The position numbers were made by a program, and so were the translations under genes. DNA of 35,704 nt, taken from positions 1 to 35,704 of the forward strand of contig CAMWLV010000024.1 in assembly GCA_947175175.1 (NCBI GenBank), in the 5' to 3' direction. A model generated the notes under the pieces. That model was not told the DNA's origin, ran no database searches, and was given only the letters and a program-made list of their open reading frames with translations. Source of the stretch: an uncultured Lachnospiraceae bacterium (GTDB lineage: Bacteria; Bacillota; Clostridia; Lachnospirales; Lachnospiraceae). Below are positions 7,283-16,475 of the stretch, one piece after another (positions within the stretch are counted from its first letter, which is position 1; the number at the start of each line of letters is the position of its first letter).

Positions 7283-8059
7283 ATGCTTAGAGGTCTATAT
7301 ACATCATACACTGGTATGTTGAATGAACAGTACAGGATGGATATCATGTCAAACAATCTGGCAAACGCAGATACGACTGGTTTTAAGAAGGAGGGCTCCA
7401 CGAGCCAGGCATATTCGGAAGTAATGGCAGTGAAGATCAAGGATTGGACAGAAAGTCCGAATACGCCGAAACGTCTTGGAAACATGAGCCTGGGAGTGAA
7501 GATTGGGGAAACTTACACAGATTTCTCACAGGGATCACTCAGGGACACAGGAAATACGTATGACATCGCACTCGGGGGAAAAGGTTTTTTCAACATTGAA
7601 TTTACCAGCAAATCCGGCGAGACCTCTACCAAATATACAAGAGACGGTGGGTTTACCATCACAAAGGAAGGCTATCTGGTGACAAAAGATGGTGATTATG
7701 TCCTCGGTGAAAATGGCAGGATCCAGCTCTCAACAACAGCGGGCAGCACAGTGTTTGACAGGAATGGGGATATTTACCAGGATGACAGACTTGTGGCGAG
7801 CCTCAAAATATCGGATTTTGAAGATACCAATTATCTGACCCATTACGGTGAGACGATGTGGGATGCCAAGGAAGGTGCAGTGGAAATAGACGCGGAAGAC
7901 CCTGAGGTACACCAGGGATATCTCGAGATGTCAAATGCAAACGTTGTCAAGGAAATGGTAAACATGATAACGATTTCAAGGCAGTACGAGTCGAACCAAA
8001 AGATGCTGACTACTTTTGATGATACGCTTGAAAAAACAATGTCGTTGAGTAAAGTATAA
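7283..8059 (+). CDS. flgF: Flagellar proximal rod protein FlgF (FlhO type)
   Basis: A 258-residue member of the flagellar rod/hook family. The N-terminal rod signature is clear: 'MLRGLYTSYTGML' followed by 'MSNNLANADTTGFKK'. The conserved C-terminal helix is also present ('QGYLEMSNANVVKEMVNMI' and 'SRQYESNQKML'), which packs with the N-terminal helix in the assembled rod. It is exported by the flagellar type III system without a cleaved signal. A GGAGGAG ribosome site sits 4 to 10 nt before the ATG. It is the first of two FlgF/FlgG-like genes in tandem after mbl, matching flhO-flhP of Bacillus; the FlgF rather than FlgG label rests on order and on its weaker match to FlgG. Confidence 0.85.
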   Translation: MLRGLYTSYTGMLNEQYRMDIMSNNLANADTTGFKKEGSTSQAYSEVMAVKIKDWTESPNTPKRLGNMSLGVKIGETYTDFSQGSLRDTGNTYDIALGGKGFFNIEFTSKSGETSTKYTRDGGFTITKEGYLVTKDGDYVLGENGRIQLSTTAGSTVFDRNGDIYQDDRLVASLKISDFEDTNYLTHYGETMWDAKEGAVEIDAEDPEVHQGYLEMSNANVVKEMVNMITISRQYESNQKMLTTFDDTLEKTMSLSKV

Positions 8060-8097
8060 GGCATGACATGATTTTTGATTACAGGAGGTAAAGATAA

Positions 8098-8919
8098 ATG
8101 GTACGATCATTATGGACAGGCGCAACAGGTATGATTGCGCAGCAGTTGAATGTAGACAATATTGCCAATAATCTCGCAAATGTAAACACGACAGGTTTCA
8201 AGTCAGAGGTTATGGAGTTTAAATCACTTTTATATCAAACAATACAGACAAGAACCACTACTGCAAACGGTGAGCACAAGCCCATTGGGGCGGAGGTAGG
8301 GCTGGGTGTCAGAAATTCTTCGATCACGTCTATTTTTACAGATGGAAATCTGCTTGAGACACCAGGCGAGGCAAATTTTGCACTCAACGGACGCGGCTTC
8401 TTTGGAATCAGAGGCGCGGACGGAAATACATATTACACACGGAATGGTAATTTTGTGTTTGCTGTCGGACCAGAAGGGATTACACTGGAAACATCCGACG
8501 GACTTCCTGTGTTGGATTCTGAGGGTGAACCGATCATTCTTGAGGATGACGATATTGTCACCAGCAAGATCACGGTCGGCCGCAATGATGGGATGCTGTA
8601 TTATCCTGATGAAGCCGGCGTGCCGCGGAGTCTGGAGATTCAGATTGGTCTCTGGCAGTTTAACAATCCCGCAGGCTTGTACAAGGAAGGCGACAGCTTG
8701 TTCTCAGAGACGGCAGCAAGTGGTGAGGCAATGAATGAGGCTGAAAATGATAATCTGCCCAAGACGAAAATGATCCAGGGATACTTGGAGGGTTCTAATG
8801 TACAGATTGCTGATGAGATGGTAAATCTGATCGTGGCACAGAGAGCTTATGAAATGAATTCCAAGGTTATCACTACTTCGGATGAGATGCTTCAGCAGGC
8901 AAACCAGTTAAAACGCTAA
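8098..8919 (+). CDS. flgG: Flagellar distal rod protein FlgG (FlhP type)
   Basis: A 273-residue rod protein. The N-terminal helix and signature read 'MVRSLWTGATGMIAQQ' and 'IANNLANVNTTGFKSE', with the classic 'FKSLLYQT' stretch of FlgG just after. The C-terminal segment contains 'GYLEGSNVQIADEMVNLI' and 'AQRAYEMNSKVITTSDEML', which is close to the FlgG consensus. FlgG forms the distal rod joining the basal body to the hook. A perfect AGGAGG lies 10 nt before the start. It follows flgF by 38 bp and precedes the rod-assembly protein by 16 bp, so all belong to one operon. Confidence 0.92.
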   Translation: MVRSLWTGATGMIAQQLNVDNIANNLANVNTTGFKSEVMEFKSLLYQTIQTRTTTANGEHKPIGAEVGLGVRNSSITSIFTDGNLLETPGEANFALNGRGFFGIRGADGNTYYTRNGNFVFAVGPEGITLETSDGLPVLDSEGEPIILEDDDIVTSKITVGRNDGMLYYPDEAGVPRSLEIQIGLWQFNNPAGLYKEGDSLFSETAASGEAMNEAENDNLPKTKMIQGYLEGSNVQIADEMVNLIVAQRAYEMNSKVITTSDEMLQQANQLKR

Positions 8920-8935
8920 TAGGGGGTAGTGCGGT

Positions 8936-9325
8936 ATGGATATCGGTGGAATAGGTTCTGCGTATGCGGACTATATGACAAGCCAGGCTTCGAACAGTAA
9001 GGCGGAGTCACTGCAGAGTAAACTGACAAACGGCAGTGCAGTGACAGATGAGGAAAAGCTCAAAGAGGCGTGCAAAGAGTTTGAGTCCTATTTTGTGGAG
9101 CAGGTCTTTAATGCAATGATGGAGACGACAAAGGTTTTCTCAGATGACAAAGAAGATGGCTATGCGACAAAAATGGTAGATTATTTTAAGGATTTTGCAG
9201 TACAGGAGCTGTGCGACAATGTGACAGATGGCGACGGACTGGGACTGGCAAATATTCTGTATGAGCAGATGAAGCGCAATTATGGCATTGGAGTAGTGCA
9301 GCCAGAGGAACTTTCAGAGGATTGA
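8936..9325 (+). CDS. Rod-binding protein, FlgJ N-terminal type
   Basis: A 129-residue protein with the FlgJ N-terminal (rod-binding) domain: 'KEACKEFESYFVEQVFNAM' resembles the family's 'aakqFEalflqqMLkaM', followed by a 'YFKDFAVQEL' segment and 'GLGLANILYEQM', the equivalent of 'GiGLAdmi..QL'. The muramidase domain that FlgJ carries in proteobacteria is absent, as is usual for Firmicutes, so it should act as a rod-assembly scaffold. It ends the flagellar gene set and is followed by a strong terminator. Confidence 0.85.
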   Translation: MDIGGIGSAYADYMTSQASNSKAESLQSKLTNGSAVTDEEKLKEACKEFESYFVEQVFNAMMETTKVFSDDKEDGYATKMVDYFKDFAVQELCDNVTDGDGLGLANILYEQMKRNYGIGVVQPEELSED

Positions 9326-9331
9326 AAACAG

Positions 9332-9364
9332 CCGACCTTGTTTGAAAGAACAGGTCGGTTTTTA
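9332..9364 (+). terminator. Rho-independent terminator of the mbl-flagellar operon
   Basis: CCGACC (9332-9337) pairs with GGTCGG (9353-9358); the stem extends inward with TGTT/AACA after one bulged T, and is followed by TTTTT. It lies between the rod-binding gene and recD2. Confidence 0.88.
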
Positions 9365-9385
9365 CATTATGGAGGAACAGGTGTC

Positions 9386-11656
9386 TTGGAAAAACTGAAG
9401 GGTTTTGTCGAGCATATTATTTTTAAAAATGCGGAGAACGGTTATGGAGTGATCAATCTCAAGGTGGATGAGATGGAGATCACTTGCACTGGAACCTTTA
9501 CCAATCTTGATGAGGGGGAAAGCATTGAGGCGGAAGGAACTTATGTAGATCACGCAGTTTATGGGAAACAGTTCAAAGTAGAGCGTTTTGAGGTGATTGC
9601 TCCCGAGGATAGGGTTGCTGTGGAACGATATCTTGGCTCTGGTGCGATAAAGGGAGTCGGCGCAGCGCTTGCCGCCCGCATTGTGCGGCATTTTGGGGAC
9701 GATACCTTTCGGATTATTGAGGAAGAGCCACACCGGCTCGCCGAGATTAAAGGGATCAGCGAGCGGAAGGCGAGGGAGATTGCGGAGCAGGTTGAGGAGA
9801 AAAAGGATGCAAGGGATGCAATGCTCTTCCTGCAGAAATATGGTATTTCCAACACTCTGGCGATCAAGATCTACAAGCAGTATGGCATGGGACTGTACAA
9901 GATCATGCAGGAAAATCCATATAAGCTGGCGGAGGATGTGTCTGGTATTGGCTTTCGCATTGCGGATGAGATCGCGTCGCGCATAGGAATTCACACGGAC
10001 TCAGACTACAGGATCAGGAGCGGGATATTGTACACGTTGCTGCAGGCGGGGGCAGAGGGACATGTCTTTCTGCCAGAGGAACTTTTGCTGGAAAAGGCGG
10101 CAGAGATGCTGGGATTGACACCAGAGCAGATTGAGCCGCAGATTACGAATCTAGCGATCGATAAAAAGCTTGTGATCAAGGAAAAGGAACTGGAAAACGA
10201 TCAGAAAATGATATGTATCTATGGCATGAGCTTTTACTATGCGGAGCTGAACTGTGCCAGAATGCTCTATGAGCTTCAGCAGGCATTTGACGGGGCAGAG
10301 CGCTTTACCAAGGTGGAGTTGGAACGGCTGGAAAAAAAGATAAAGAAGCTGGAGGAAATCAGCCATATGGAGCTGGATGCACTTCAGCGAAAAGCTGTAA
10401 CCGAAGCGGTGCAAAATGGTATTTTTATCCTTTCCGGGGGTCCCGGAACGGGCAAAACGACAACGATCAATATGATTATCCGCTATTTTGAACAGGAGGG
10501 TATGGATATTTTTCTGGCAGCGCCTACCGGAAGGGCAGCTAAGCGCATGACAGAGGCAACCGGATTTGAGGCAAAAACGATTCATCGGCTTCTGGAGCTT
10601 AACGGCAATATGTCAGACGACAGGCAGTCGTCGACGGTGCATTTTGAGAAGAATGAACTCAATCCGCTGGAGGCGGATGTCGTCATTATTGATGAGATGT
10701 CGATGGTGGATATCCATCTGTTTCAGTCGCTTCTGAAGGCGATCGCGCCGGGAACAAGACTTGTGATGGTCGGCGACAGAAACCAACTTCCGTCTGTAGG
10801 GCCAGGGCAGGTTTTGAAAGATTTGATGGAAAGCGGATGCATCGCCACCGTTGTCTTGTCGAAAATCTTCCGGCAGGCAGGTGAGAGTGATATTGTAGTC
10901 AATGCACACTGTATTAATGAAGGTAAGCCAATTAAGCTGGACAACAAGAGCAAGGATTTCTTCTTTCTGGAACGGGATAATGTAAATGTGATCTATAAGC
11001 ACATAATACTGCTGATTACGGAAAAGCTTCCTCGATATGTCAAATCCGGAACCTATGATATTCAAGTGCTCACACCGATGCGTAAGGGGGCGCTTGGCGT
11101 GGAGACATTGAATGGTATTTTGCAGCAGTACCTCAATCCGCCATCGCCTGAAAAACTGGAACTGGCGCATGGTGACGGAGTGTTCCGCTTAGGGGACAAG
11201 GTGATGCAGATCAAGAATAATTATCAGCTGGAATGGGAGATTGTCAGCAAGTACGGCATCGCTATCGACAGTGGGCAGGGGGTTTTTAACGGAGATGTGG
11301 GTGTCATCAAGGAAATCAATGAGACTGCGAAGACTGTTGTAGTGGAGTATGACGATATGCGGAGAGTGACGTATCCTATTACCGGACTTGACGAGATAGA
11401 GCTTGCCTATGCACTTACTATACACAAATCGCAGGGCAGTGAGTACCCCGCGGTGATCATGCCGCTGCTTACAGGTCCAAGGATGCTGTTTAACAGGAAT
11501 TTGCTCTACACGGGTGTTACACGGGCGAAAAACTGTGTGACAATATTGGGAAGCAGGGAGACCGTCAACCAGATGATTGCAAACGAGAGTGAACAGAAGC
11601 GGTATACAGGCTTAAAGGAAAGAATATGCGAGATTACAAATCAGAATCTAGGATAA
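9386..11656 (+). CDS. recD2: RecD2-type ATP-dependent 5'-3' DNA helicase
   Basis: A 756-residue SF1B helicase. The TTG start at 9386 is supported by GGAGG at 9371-9375; the upstream frame runs into the terminator. Layout: an OB-like N-terminal part ('EHIIFKNAENGYGVINLKV'), helix-hairpin-helix repeats typical of RecD2 ('GVGAALAARIVRHFGDD', 'IKGISERKAREIAEQ'), Walker A 'GGPGTGKTT' near residue 350, the 'DEMSMVD' Walker B near 435, 'GDRNQLPSVGPGQV', and the C-terminal 'ALTIHKSQGSEYPAV' motif. The length matches stand-alone RecD2 of Firmicutes, which works in replication-fork and mismatch repair without RecBC. The 3' end overlaps comF by 31 nt, so the two are co-translated. Confidence 0.95.
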   Translation: MEKLKGFVEHIIFKNAENGYGVINLKVDEMEITCTGTFTNLDEGESIEAEGTYVDHAVYGKQFKVERFEVIAPEDRVAVERYLGSGAIKGVGAALAARIVRHFGDDTFRIIEEEPHRLAEIKGISERKAREIAEQVEEKKDARDAMLFLQKYGISNTLAIKIYKQYGMGLYKIMQENPYKLAEDVSGIGFRIADEIASRIGIHTDSDYRIRSGILYTLLQAGAEGHVFLPEELLLEKAAEMLGLTPEQIEPQITNLAIDKKLVIKEKELENDQKMICIYGMSFYYAELNCARMLYELQQAFDGAERFTKVELERLEKKIKKLEEISHMELDALQRKAVTEAVQNGIFILSGGPGTGKTTTINMIIRYFEQEGMDIFLAAPTGRAAKRMTEATGFEAKTIHRLLELNGNMSDDRQSSTVHFEKNELNPLEADVVIIDEMSMVDIHLFQSLLKAIAPGTRLVMVGDRNQLPSVGPGQVLKDLMESGCIATVVLSKIFRQAGESDIVVNAHCINEGKPIKLDNKSKDFFFLERDNVNVIYKHIILLITEKLPRYVKSGTYDIQVLTPMRKGALGVETLNGILQQYLNPPSPEKLELAHGDGVFRLGDKVMQIKNNYQLEWEIVSKYGIAIDSGQGVFNGDVGVIKEINETAKTVVVEYDDMRRVTYPITGLDEIELAYALTIHKSQGSEYPAVIMPLLTGPRMLFNRNLLYTGVTRAKNCVTILGSRETVNQMIANESEQKRYTGLKERICEITNQNLG

Positions 11657-12357
11657 AGGATGCGCTGCTCAATATGGTATTTCCACGTCGGTGCCCTGTG
11701 TGTGATGAGATTGTTCCGATTGGAGACGGTCTGATCTGTGGTCAGTGCAGGACAAAACCACAGTATATCAGGGAACCGCGGTGCAGGCGGTGCGGAAAGC
11801 AGCTTATGGGGGAGGCAGAGGAATTCTGTCATGACTGCATGCAGCGCAAGCACGCGTTCGACTATGGTTATGCTCTTTATGACTACCAGAGTATGAAAAG
11901 GAGCATTTACCGTTTTAAATATGGAAAAAGATGTGAGTATGCGAAGTTCTATGCGGGGGATATCTGTGAGAAGCTCATCGATGAGATTCGCTTGATGGGG
12001 GCGGATGCTATAATCCCAGTTCCAGTGCATGCATCGAGGAAAAGGAGCAGGGGTTATAACCAGGCAGAACTTGTCGCGTCGGAATTGTCAAGACTTACAG
12101 GAATAGCAATGTATGTAAAATTAGTGCAGAGAACTAAGAGAACTGCACCGCAAAAAGAACTTACCATACAAGAAAGACAAAATAATTTGAAAAAGGCTTT
12201 CAATATTAGCACAAATGTTGTAAAATTAAATAAAGTTATTCTTGTCGATGATATTTATACGACAGGAAGTACATTAGACGCCATTGCCATAGAGTTGAAG
12301 CGGCATGGCGTGAAGGCAGTTTATTTCATAGCACTCTGCATCGGAGAAGGGATGTAG
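11626..12357 (+). CDS. comFC: ComF family protein (phosphoribosyltransferase-like)
   Basis: A 243-residue ComF protein. The N-terminus carries two zinc-ribbon-like pairs, 'CPVCDE' with 'CGQC', and 'CRRCGK' with 'CHDC'. The C-terminal half is a type I phosphoribosyltransferase fold with 'DAIIPVPVH', 'RGYNQAE' and the PRPP loop 'VILVDDIYTTGST'. ComFC is needed for the passage of single-stranded DNA during transformation in Bacillus and relatives. It overlaps recD2 by 31 nt, uses an AAAGGAAAG ribosome site and precedes a YvyF-like gene, the same neighbour as in Bacillus. The ATP-dependent partner ComFA is not in this window. Confidence 0.9.
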   Translation: MRDYKSESRIKDALLNMVFPRRCPVCDEIVPIGDGLICGQCRTKPQYIREPRCRRCGKQLMGEAEEFCHDCMQRKHAFDYGYALYDYQSMKRSIYRFKYGKRCEYAKFYAGDICEKLIDEIRLMGADAIIPVPVHASRKRSRGYNQAELVASELSRLTGIAMYVKLVQRTKRTAPQKELTIQERQNNLKKAFNISTNVVKLNKVILVDDIYTTGSTLDAIAIELKRHGVKAVYFIALCIGEGM

Positions 12358-12386
12358 GAATAAAATTATCAATGGAGGGATTTTGA

Positions 12387-12800
12387 ATGAATGTAAGGAA
12401 TTGTAGAAAATGTGGAAAGCTTTTTAATCACATAGCAGGGATGCCGATCTGTCCGGCGTGCAAGGATAAGCTTGAGGAAAAGTTTCAGGAAGTAAAGAAG
12501 TATATCCGTGAGAACCGTATGGCAGATATCAAGGAGGTCGCGGAGGAGTGCGAGGTTGAACCGGCACAGATCCAGCAGTGGATTCGTGAGGAGCGCCTTG
12601 AGTTCACGGCGGATTCTCCAGTGAAGATTCCCTGTGAGAATTGTGGTGCGATGATTCGTTCAGGAAAGTATTGTGAGAAGTGTAAACGCGAAATGACCAA
12701 TAATCTGTCCAGTGTGATGGAAAAGCCAAAGGCAGTTCTGGCAGAGCCGAAAAAACCGCAGTCAACAGGAAATAAGATGCGCTTCCTTGACAGACAGTAG
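12387..12800 (+). CDS. YvyF-like flagellar operon zinc-ribbon protein (TIGR03826 type)
   Basis: A 137-residue protein with an N-terminal zinc ribbon ('NCRKCGKLFN' and 'CPACKD'), a helical MerR/HTH-like middle ('ADIKEVAEECEVEPAQIQQW', then 'IREERLEF'), and a second ribbon ('CENCGAMI' and 'CEKCKRE'). This order and the HTH segment fit the family found in Firmicute flagellar operons (YvyF), whose role is unclear, probably in regulating flagellar expression. A GGAGGG ribosome site precedes the ATG. Position right after comF matches comFC-yvyF in Bacillus. The usual downstream flgM and flgN genes are missing here. Confidence 0.85.
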   Translation: MNVRNCRKCGKLFNHIAGMPICPACKDKLEEKFQEVKKYIRENRMADIKEVAEECEVEPAQIQQWIREERLEFTADSPVKIPCENCGAMIRSGKYCEKCKREMTNNLSSVMEKPKAVLAEPKKPQSTGNKMRFLDRQ

Positions 12801-12847
12801 TCTTATGGCGGTTATAGCATAAACAGGATTGTTTAAGGAAAAGAGTT

Positions 12848-13249
12848 ATGTTGAATGAAGAGAGAATAAAATTGATGACCAAAATGGCATGTTATGAGGC
12901 TGATGAAGGAAGAAAAAATGTTGCTATCGGAAATTATTTTCGAGGCGACTATATTGGTCTGCAGGTCATAAAATCCATCATCGGCGCAACGATTGCGTAT
13001 GTTATTTTATTTGCAATGTTCATTCTTTATGATTTTGAGGATTTTATGGCAAACATCTACAAGATGGACCTGCTTGGTTTTGCAAAGTCAGTGATTATTT
13101 ATTATCTGATCTTTACGGCAGTATATGCCTTGATTGCATATGGGGTTTATACTTATCGGTATATGAAGGCAAGAAAGAGCCTTAAGATCTATTACAATAA
13201 TCTCAAGAAACTTGCTTATATGTATGACAGGGAGACGAAAAAATTATGA
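12848..13249 (+). CDS. Small membrane protein, two helices, unassigned
   Basis: A 133-residue protein with a charged cytoplasmic N-terminus, two strongly hydrophobic segments (about residues 40-62 and 79-103) separated by a short acidic loop, and a basic C-terminal tail rich in Lys, Arg and Tyr. I do not recognise a family. Its stop overlaps the next start in an ATGA, so it is translationally coupled to the polytopic protein that follows, and the two probably work together. Both lie directly upstream of cdaA, so an effect on c-di-AMP synthesis or wall metabolism is possible but is only inference from position. Confidence 0.7.
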   Translation: MLNEERIKLMTKMACYEADEGRKNVAIGNYFRGDYIGLQVIKSIIGATIAYVILFAMFILYDFEDFMANIYKMDLLGFAKSVIIYYLIFTAVYALIAYGVYTYRYMKARKSLKIYYNNLKKLAYMYDRETKKL

Positions 13250-14205
13250 CAAACCTTTTGGTTTTTAGGGAACAGTTAAAAAAGTTTTACAGCAAATATG
13301 AGCTATACCTTACACCGGTTTTTAAGTTTCTGTTGGCATTAGTGACGTTAGTCATGATAAACAACAGTATTGGCTACATGAGTGAGCTGAAAAAATTCTC
13401 GGTGGTATTCGTGCTTGCCCTCATGTGTTCATTTTTGCCGATGAATTTTATTGTGTTTGTAGCAGCAATCGTGTCACTTGGGCATCTGTACAAATTTTCG
13501 ATGGAATGTGCGCTTGTGGCACTGGTTGTGTTTTTGCTGCTGTTTATCCTTTATTTTCGATTTTCATCAAAGGATACGATCGCAGTATTGTTTACACCGC
13601 TTTGTTTTATATTAAAGATACCTTATGTGATGCCGATTGCAATGGGACTTGTGGGAACACCGGCGTCTGCAGTGTCAGTGGCAAGTGGTGCGGTCATATA
13701 TTATACTGTGAGTTATATGACGGGCAACGCATCGGTGCTCAACACGTTTGAAGAGGATGGAGCCCTGGAGAAATTTCGGTATGTTATTGACGGACTACTT
13801 GGAAATAAAGCTATGTATGTGACACTTGCAGCTTTTGTGGCGACAGTGATCGTTGTGTACTTCATTAGAAGACTCAGTGTTGATTATGCATGGACAATTG
13901 CTATGGTCACAGGAGCACTTCTGGATGTGCTGGTCATGCTGTTTGGAGATTTGATGTACAATACCAATCTCTCGATTGTCGGTCTGATCGTCGGGAGTGT
14001 GGTATCAGTGGGGCTGGCAAAGGCACTGGAATTTTTTGTTTTCAATGTGGATTACTCGCGGACAGAGTATGTGCAGTTTGAAGATGATGAATATTATTAT
14101 TATGTGAAGGCTGTTCCCAAGAATACGGTAGCGGCGCCGCAAAAACGGGTAAAGACGATCAGAGTACCTGAAAAAGCAGTCAGAGAGCAGAAGAGGGATA
14201 GATAA
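13246..14205 (+). CDS. Polytopic membrane protein, unassigned, upstream of cdaA
   Basis: A 319-residue integral membrane protein. Roughly eight or nine hydrophobic segments fill residues 20-275, with a Gly/Ala/Ser-rich region ('GLVGTPASAVSVASGAV') between two helices. The last ~45 residues form a soluble tail, first acidic and Tyr-rich ('EDDEYYYYVKA'), then very basic. The fold is not one I can name. It overlaps the preceding small membrane gene by 4 nt and ends 15 nt before cdaA, whose ribosome site GAGGGATGG lies in the gap, so it is part of the same operon. Confidence 0.75.
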   Translation: MTNLLVFREQLKKFYSKYELYLTPVFKFLLALVTLVMINNSIGYMSELKKFSVVFVLALMCSFLPMNFIVFVAAIVSLGHLYKFSMECALVALVVFLLLFILYFRFSSKDTIAVLFTPLCFILKIPYVMPIAMGLVGTPASAVSVASGAVIYYTVSYMTGNASVLNTFEEDGALEKFRYVIDGLLGNKAMYVTLAAFVATVIVVYFIRRLSVDYAWTIAMVTGALLDVLVMLFGDLMYNTNLSIVGLIVGSVVSVGLAKALEFFVFNVDYSRTEYVQFEDDEYYYYVKAVPKNTVAAPQKRVKTIRVPEKAVREQKRDR

Positions 14206-14220
14206 GAGGGATGGATCAAA

Positions 14221-15093
14221 ATGGATATGATTCTTGAACAGCTTAGTTCATATTTAGAAATTTTGTCATTGCGCAGTTTTAACATCAGGTGGCAGGATAT
14301 AGTGGAGGTTATCATTATATCCTTTTTATTGTATCAGATCATGGCATGGGTAAAGCATACCAAAGTGTGGCTTCTTATGAAGGGAATCATCATTATCATA
14401 GCGTTTATTTTACTGGCGCTTATCTTCAAGATGCACACGATTATATGGATTGTGGAACATGTGCTGAGTCTGGCGGTCACAGCGGTGATCGTTATCCTGC
14501 AGCCAGAGCTTCGTCATGCGCTCGAGGAGCTTGGGCGCAAGAGCTTTGTCACGAATCTGATCACTTTTGAAAAGCCGACAGATGAACGCTTTTCTGACAA
14601 GACTGTGAATGATCTGGTGAAGGCAAGTTTTGAGATGGGCAAGGTGAAGACGGGGGCACTTATGGTGATCGAGCAGAATGTACTGCTCACAGAATATGAG
14701 AGAACAGGTATTGAGGTGGATGGATTGATCTCCAGTCAGCTGCTCATCAATATCTTTGAACATAATACGCCGCTCCATGACGGTGCTGTGATCATACGCG
14801 GAAACAGGGTGGTATCGGCGACCTGCTATCTGCCGCTGTCGGATAATATGCAGATCAGCAAGGAGTTAGGAACGCGGCATCGCGCAGGCGTTGGGATATC
14901 AGAGGTGACAGACGCACTCACGATCATTGTATCAGAGGAGACAGGTCATGTCAGTGTCACTTATGAGGGGAGATTATACCGCAATCTTGACGCAAACGAA
15001 CTGAAGGAAAAGATCAGCATGATACAGAATAAGGAAGTGGAGGAGAATAAGAAGCGCAGGCTCTGGAAAGGTAGGGCTAAAGATGAAAAATAG
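14221..15093 (+). CDS. cdaA: Diadenylate cyclase CdaA
   Basis: A 290-residue membrane-bound enzyme that makes c-di-AMP from two ATP. Three N-terminal membrane helices span about residues 25-95, followed by a short coil and the DAC domain. Catalytic motifs are intact: 'LHDGAVI' (DGA near residue 186) and 'GTRHRAG' (RHR near residue 220). The length and layout match CdaA (DacA) of Firmicutes. Its 3' end overlaps cdaR by 11 nt, and glmM follows, giving the conserved cdaA-cdaR-glmM order. CdaR and GlmM are known to bind and restrain CdaA, coupling second-messenger level to wall precursor supply, potassium and osmolyte control. Confidence 0.96.
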   Translation: MDMILEQLSSYLEILSLRSFNIRWQDIVEVIIISFLLYQIMAWVKHTKVWLLMKGIIIIIAFILLALIFKMHTIIWIVEHVLSLAVTAVIVILQPELRHALEELGRKSFVTNLITFEKPTDERFSDKTVNDLVKASFEMGKVKTGALMVIEQNVLLTEYERTGIEVDGLISSQLLINIFEHNTPLHDGAVIIRGNRVVSATCYLPLSDNMQISKELGTRHRAGVGISEVTDALTIIVSEETGHVSVTYEGRLYRNLDANELKEKISMIQNKEVEENKKRRLWKGRAKDEK

Positions 15094-16417
15094 TATATTG
15101 AAAAAAGCGGTTAGGCTGGTCACAAACAATTTTGGCCTGAAGATTCTGGCGGTGATCGTGTCCTGCGGTCTGTGGGTTGTGGTAGATAACATCAATGATC
15201 CGATAGAGACAGATACTTATTACAATGTCCCAGTCGAGATCATAAACGCGGATCTGGTGACGAATGAGGGCAAAGTATACGAAGTGCTTGACGGGACAGA
15301 TACCGTTAATGTCACTGTGAAGGGAAAAAGAACAGTGCTTTCGTATATTTCAAAGGAGGACATCAAAGCAGTTGCGGACATGTCAGAGCTTACCTTTATG
15401 AATACTGTGGGGATCAAAGTGTCAAGTGCGCGCAGCAATTCCGAGCTTGATTTCAAGACAAACATTGACAGTGTGAAGCTGTCTATTGAAAATATGGTGC
15501 GCGACCAGAAACCGATCAATGTGTCTACATCTGGGGAGCCGGCGGATGGTTATGTGGTTGGTGGTATCAAGCCAAGTCAGAATGTTGTCAGACTTTCTGG
15601 ACCAGAGTCGTTGATTGAACAGATTGACCATATTGATGCTGTTGCCAATATTGACGGATATTCTTCTGATATCGACACGAGTGTTGAACTGAAACTTTAC
15701 GATGCGGCGAACAATGAGATTAAGAATAGTTCCATCAAGATGAATATATCAACAGTCAATGTGACGGTGACGATTCTTGCGACAAAGATTGTTCCGTTGA
15801 ACTTTGTTGTTCCAGACGAACCGGCGGCCGGATATGTGATAAATGGCGAGCCAGTCAGCATGCCTGAAACGGTGACGATCGCTGGCAGGAGCAGTGTGCT
15901 GGATAGTGTATCTAAGATTGTAGTAGCTGATCCGGCGCTCAGCGTGGATGGAAGAACTGAAAATCTGACTACAATAGTCAACATCAAAAAGTATCTCCCA
16001 TCAAATGTGCAGTTTGCAGACAGCAGCTTTGGCGGCAATGTGAATGTTACAGTTGGAATTGATCAGCTTGTGACAAAGGAACTAGAGATACCAGCAAGGA
16101 ATTTTGCGGCAGGGTATGGACCAGAGGATCTGAAGCTGACACTGAGGGAAGTGAATAGCCAGGAATATTATACGATTCGCATATCGGGAACAAAGACAGC
16201 AGTGGATAGTGTGGACGCAGAGAGCGTGATGGGTGTAGTAGACATGAATGTACTCCTTGAGAAGCTGGGTATCACCGAATGGGCTGCGGGTATCTATCAG
16301 GGAGAGATTTCGTTTATTAACCTTCCTGATAACGTGATGCTGGATCATCCATATCTGATGACAGTGATGCTGGAAACAATAGAAGAAACGGATAATACTG
16401 GCAATAATAATGAATAA
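15083..16417 (+). CDS. cdaR: CdaA regulator CdaR (YbbR-domain protein)
   Basis: A 444-residue protein with one N-terminal membrane helix (about 18-34, ending 'CGLWVVVDN') and an extracytoplasmic part built from consecutive YbbR repeats. Repeat signatures include 'VPVEIINADL', 'DGYVVGGIKPSQNVVRLSGPE' trimmed to its core 'VVRLSGPESLIE', 'AGYVINGEPVSMPETVTIAG', and a final divergent repeat. CdaR modulates CdaA through the membrane. Here it overlaps cdaA by 11 nt, and its 3' end runs to within 59 nt of the glmM start. Four repeats can be counted by eye, as in Bacillus CdaR. Confidence 0.92.
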   Translation: MKNSILKKAVRLVTNNFGLKILAVIVSCGLWVVVDNINDPIETDTYYNVPVEIINADLVTNEGKVYEVLDGTDTVNVTVKGKRTVLSYISKEDIKAVADMSELTFMNTVGIKVSSARSNSELDFKTNIDSVKLSIENMVRDQKPINVSTSGEPADGYVVGGIKPSQNVVRLSGPESLIEQIDHIDAVANIDGYSSDIDTSVELKLYDAANNEIKNSSIKMNISTVNVTVTILATKIVPLNFVVPDEPAAGYVINGEPVSMPETVTIAGRSSVLDSVSKIVVADPALSVDGRTENLTTIVNIKKYLPSNVQFADSSFGGNVNVTVGIDQLVTKELEIPARNFAAGYGPEDLKLTLREVNSQEYYTIRISGTKTAVDSVDAESVMGVVDMNVLLEKLGITEWAAGIYQGEISFINLPDNVMLDHPYLMTVMLETIEETDNTGNNNE

Positions 16418-16475
16418 ATGGAACGATGAAGGTATTGAATCGTTACGAAAAATTGGTTTTGGAGGATTGGAAAAG

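Noticed and set aside
9362-9994. Long - strand open frame opposite recD2
   Set aside because: It mirrors the strongly supported recD2 coding frame, has no recognisable domains and no ribosome site.
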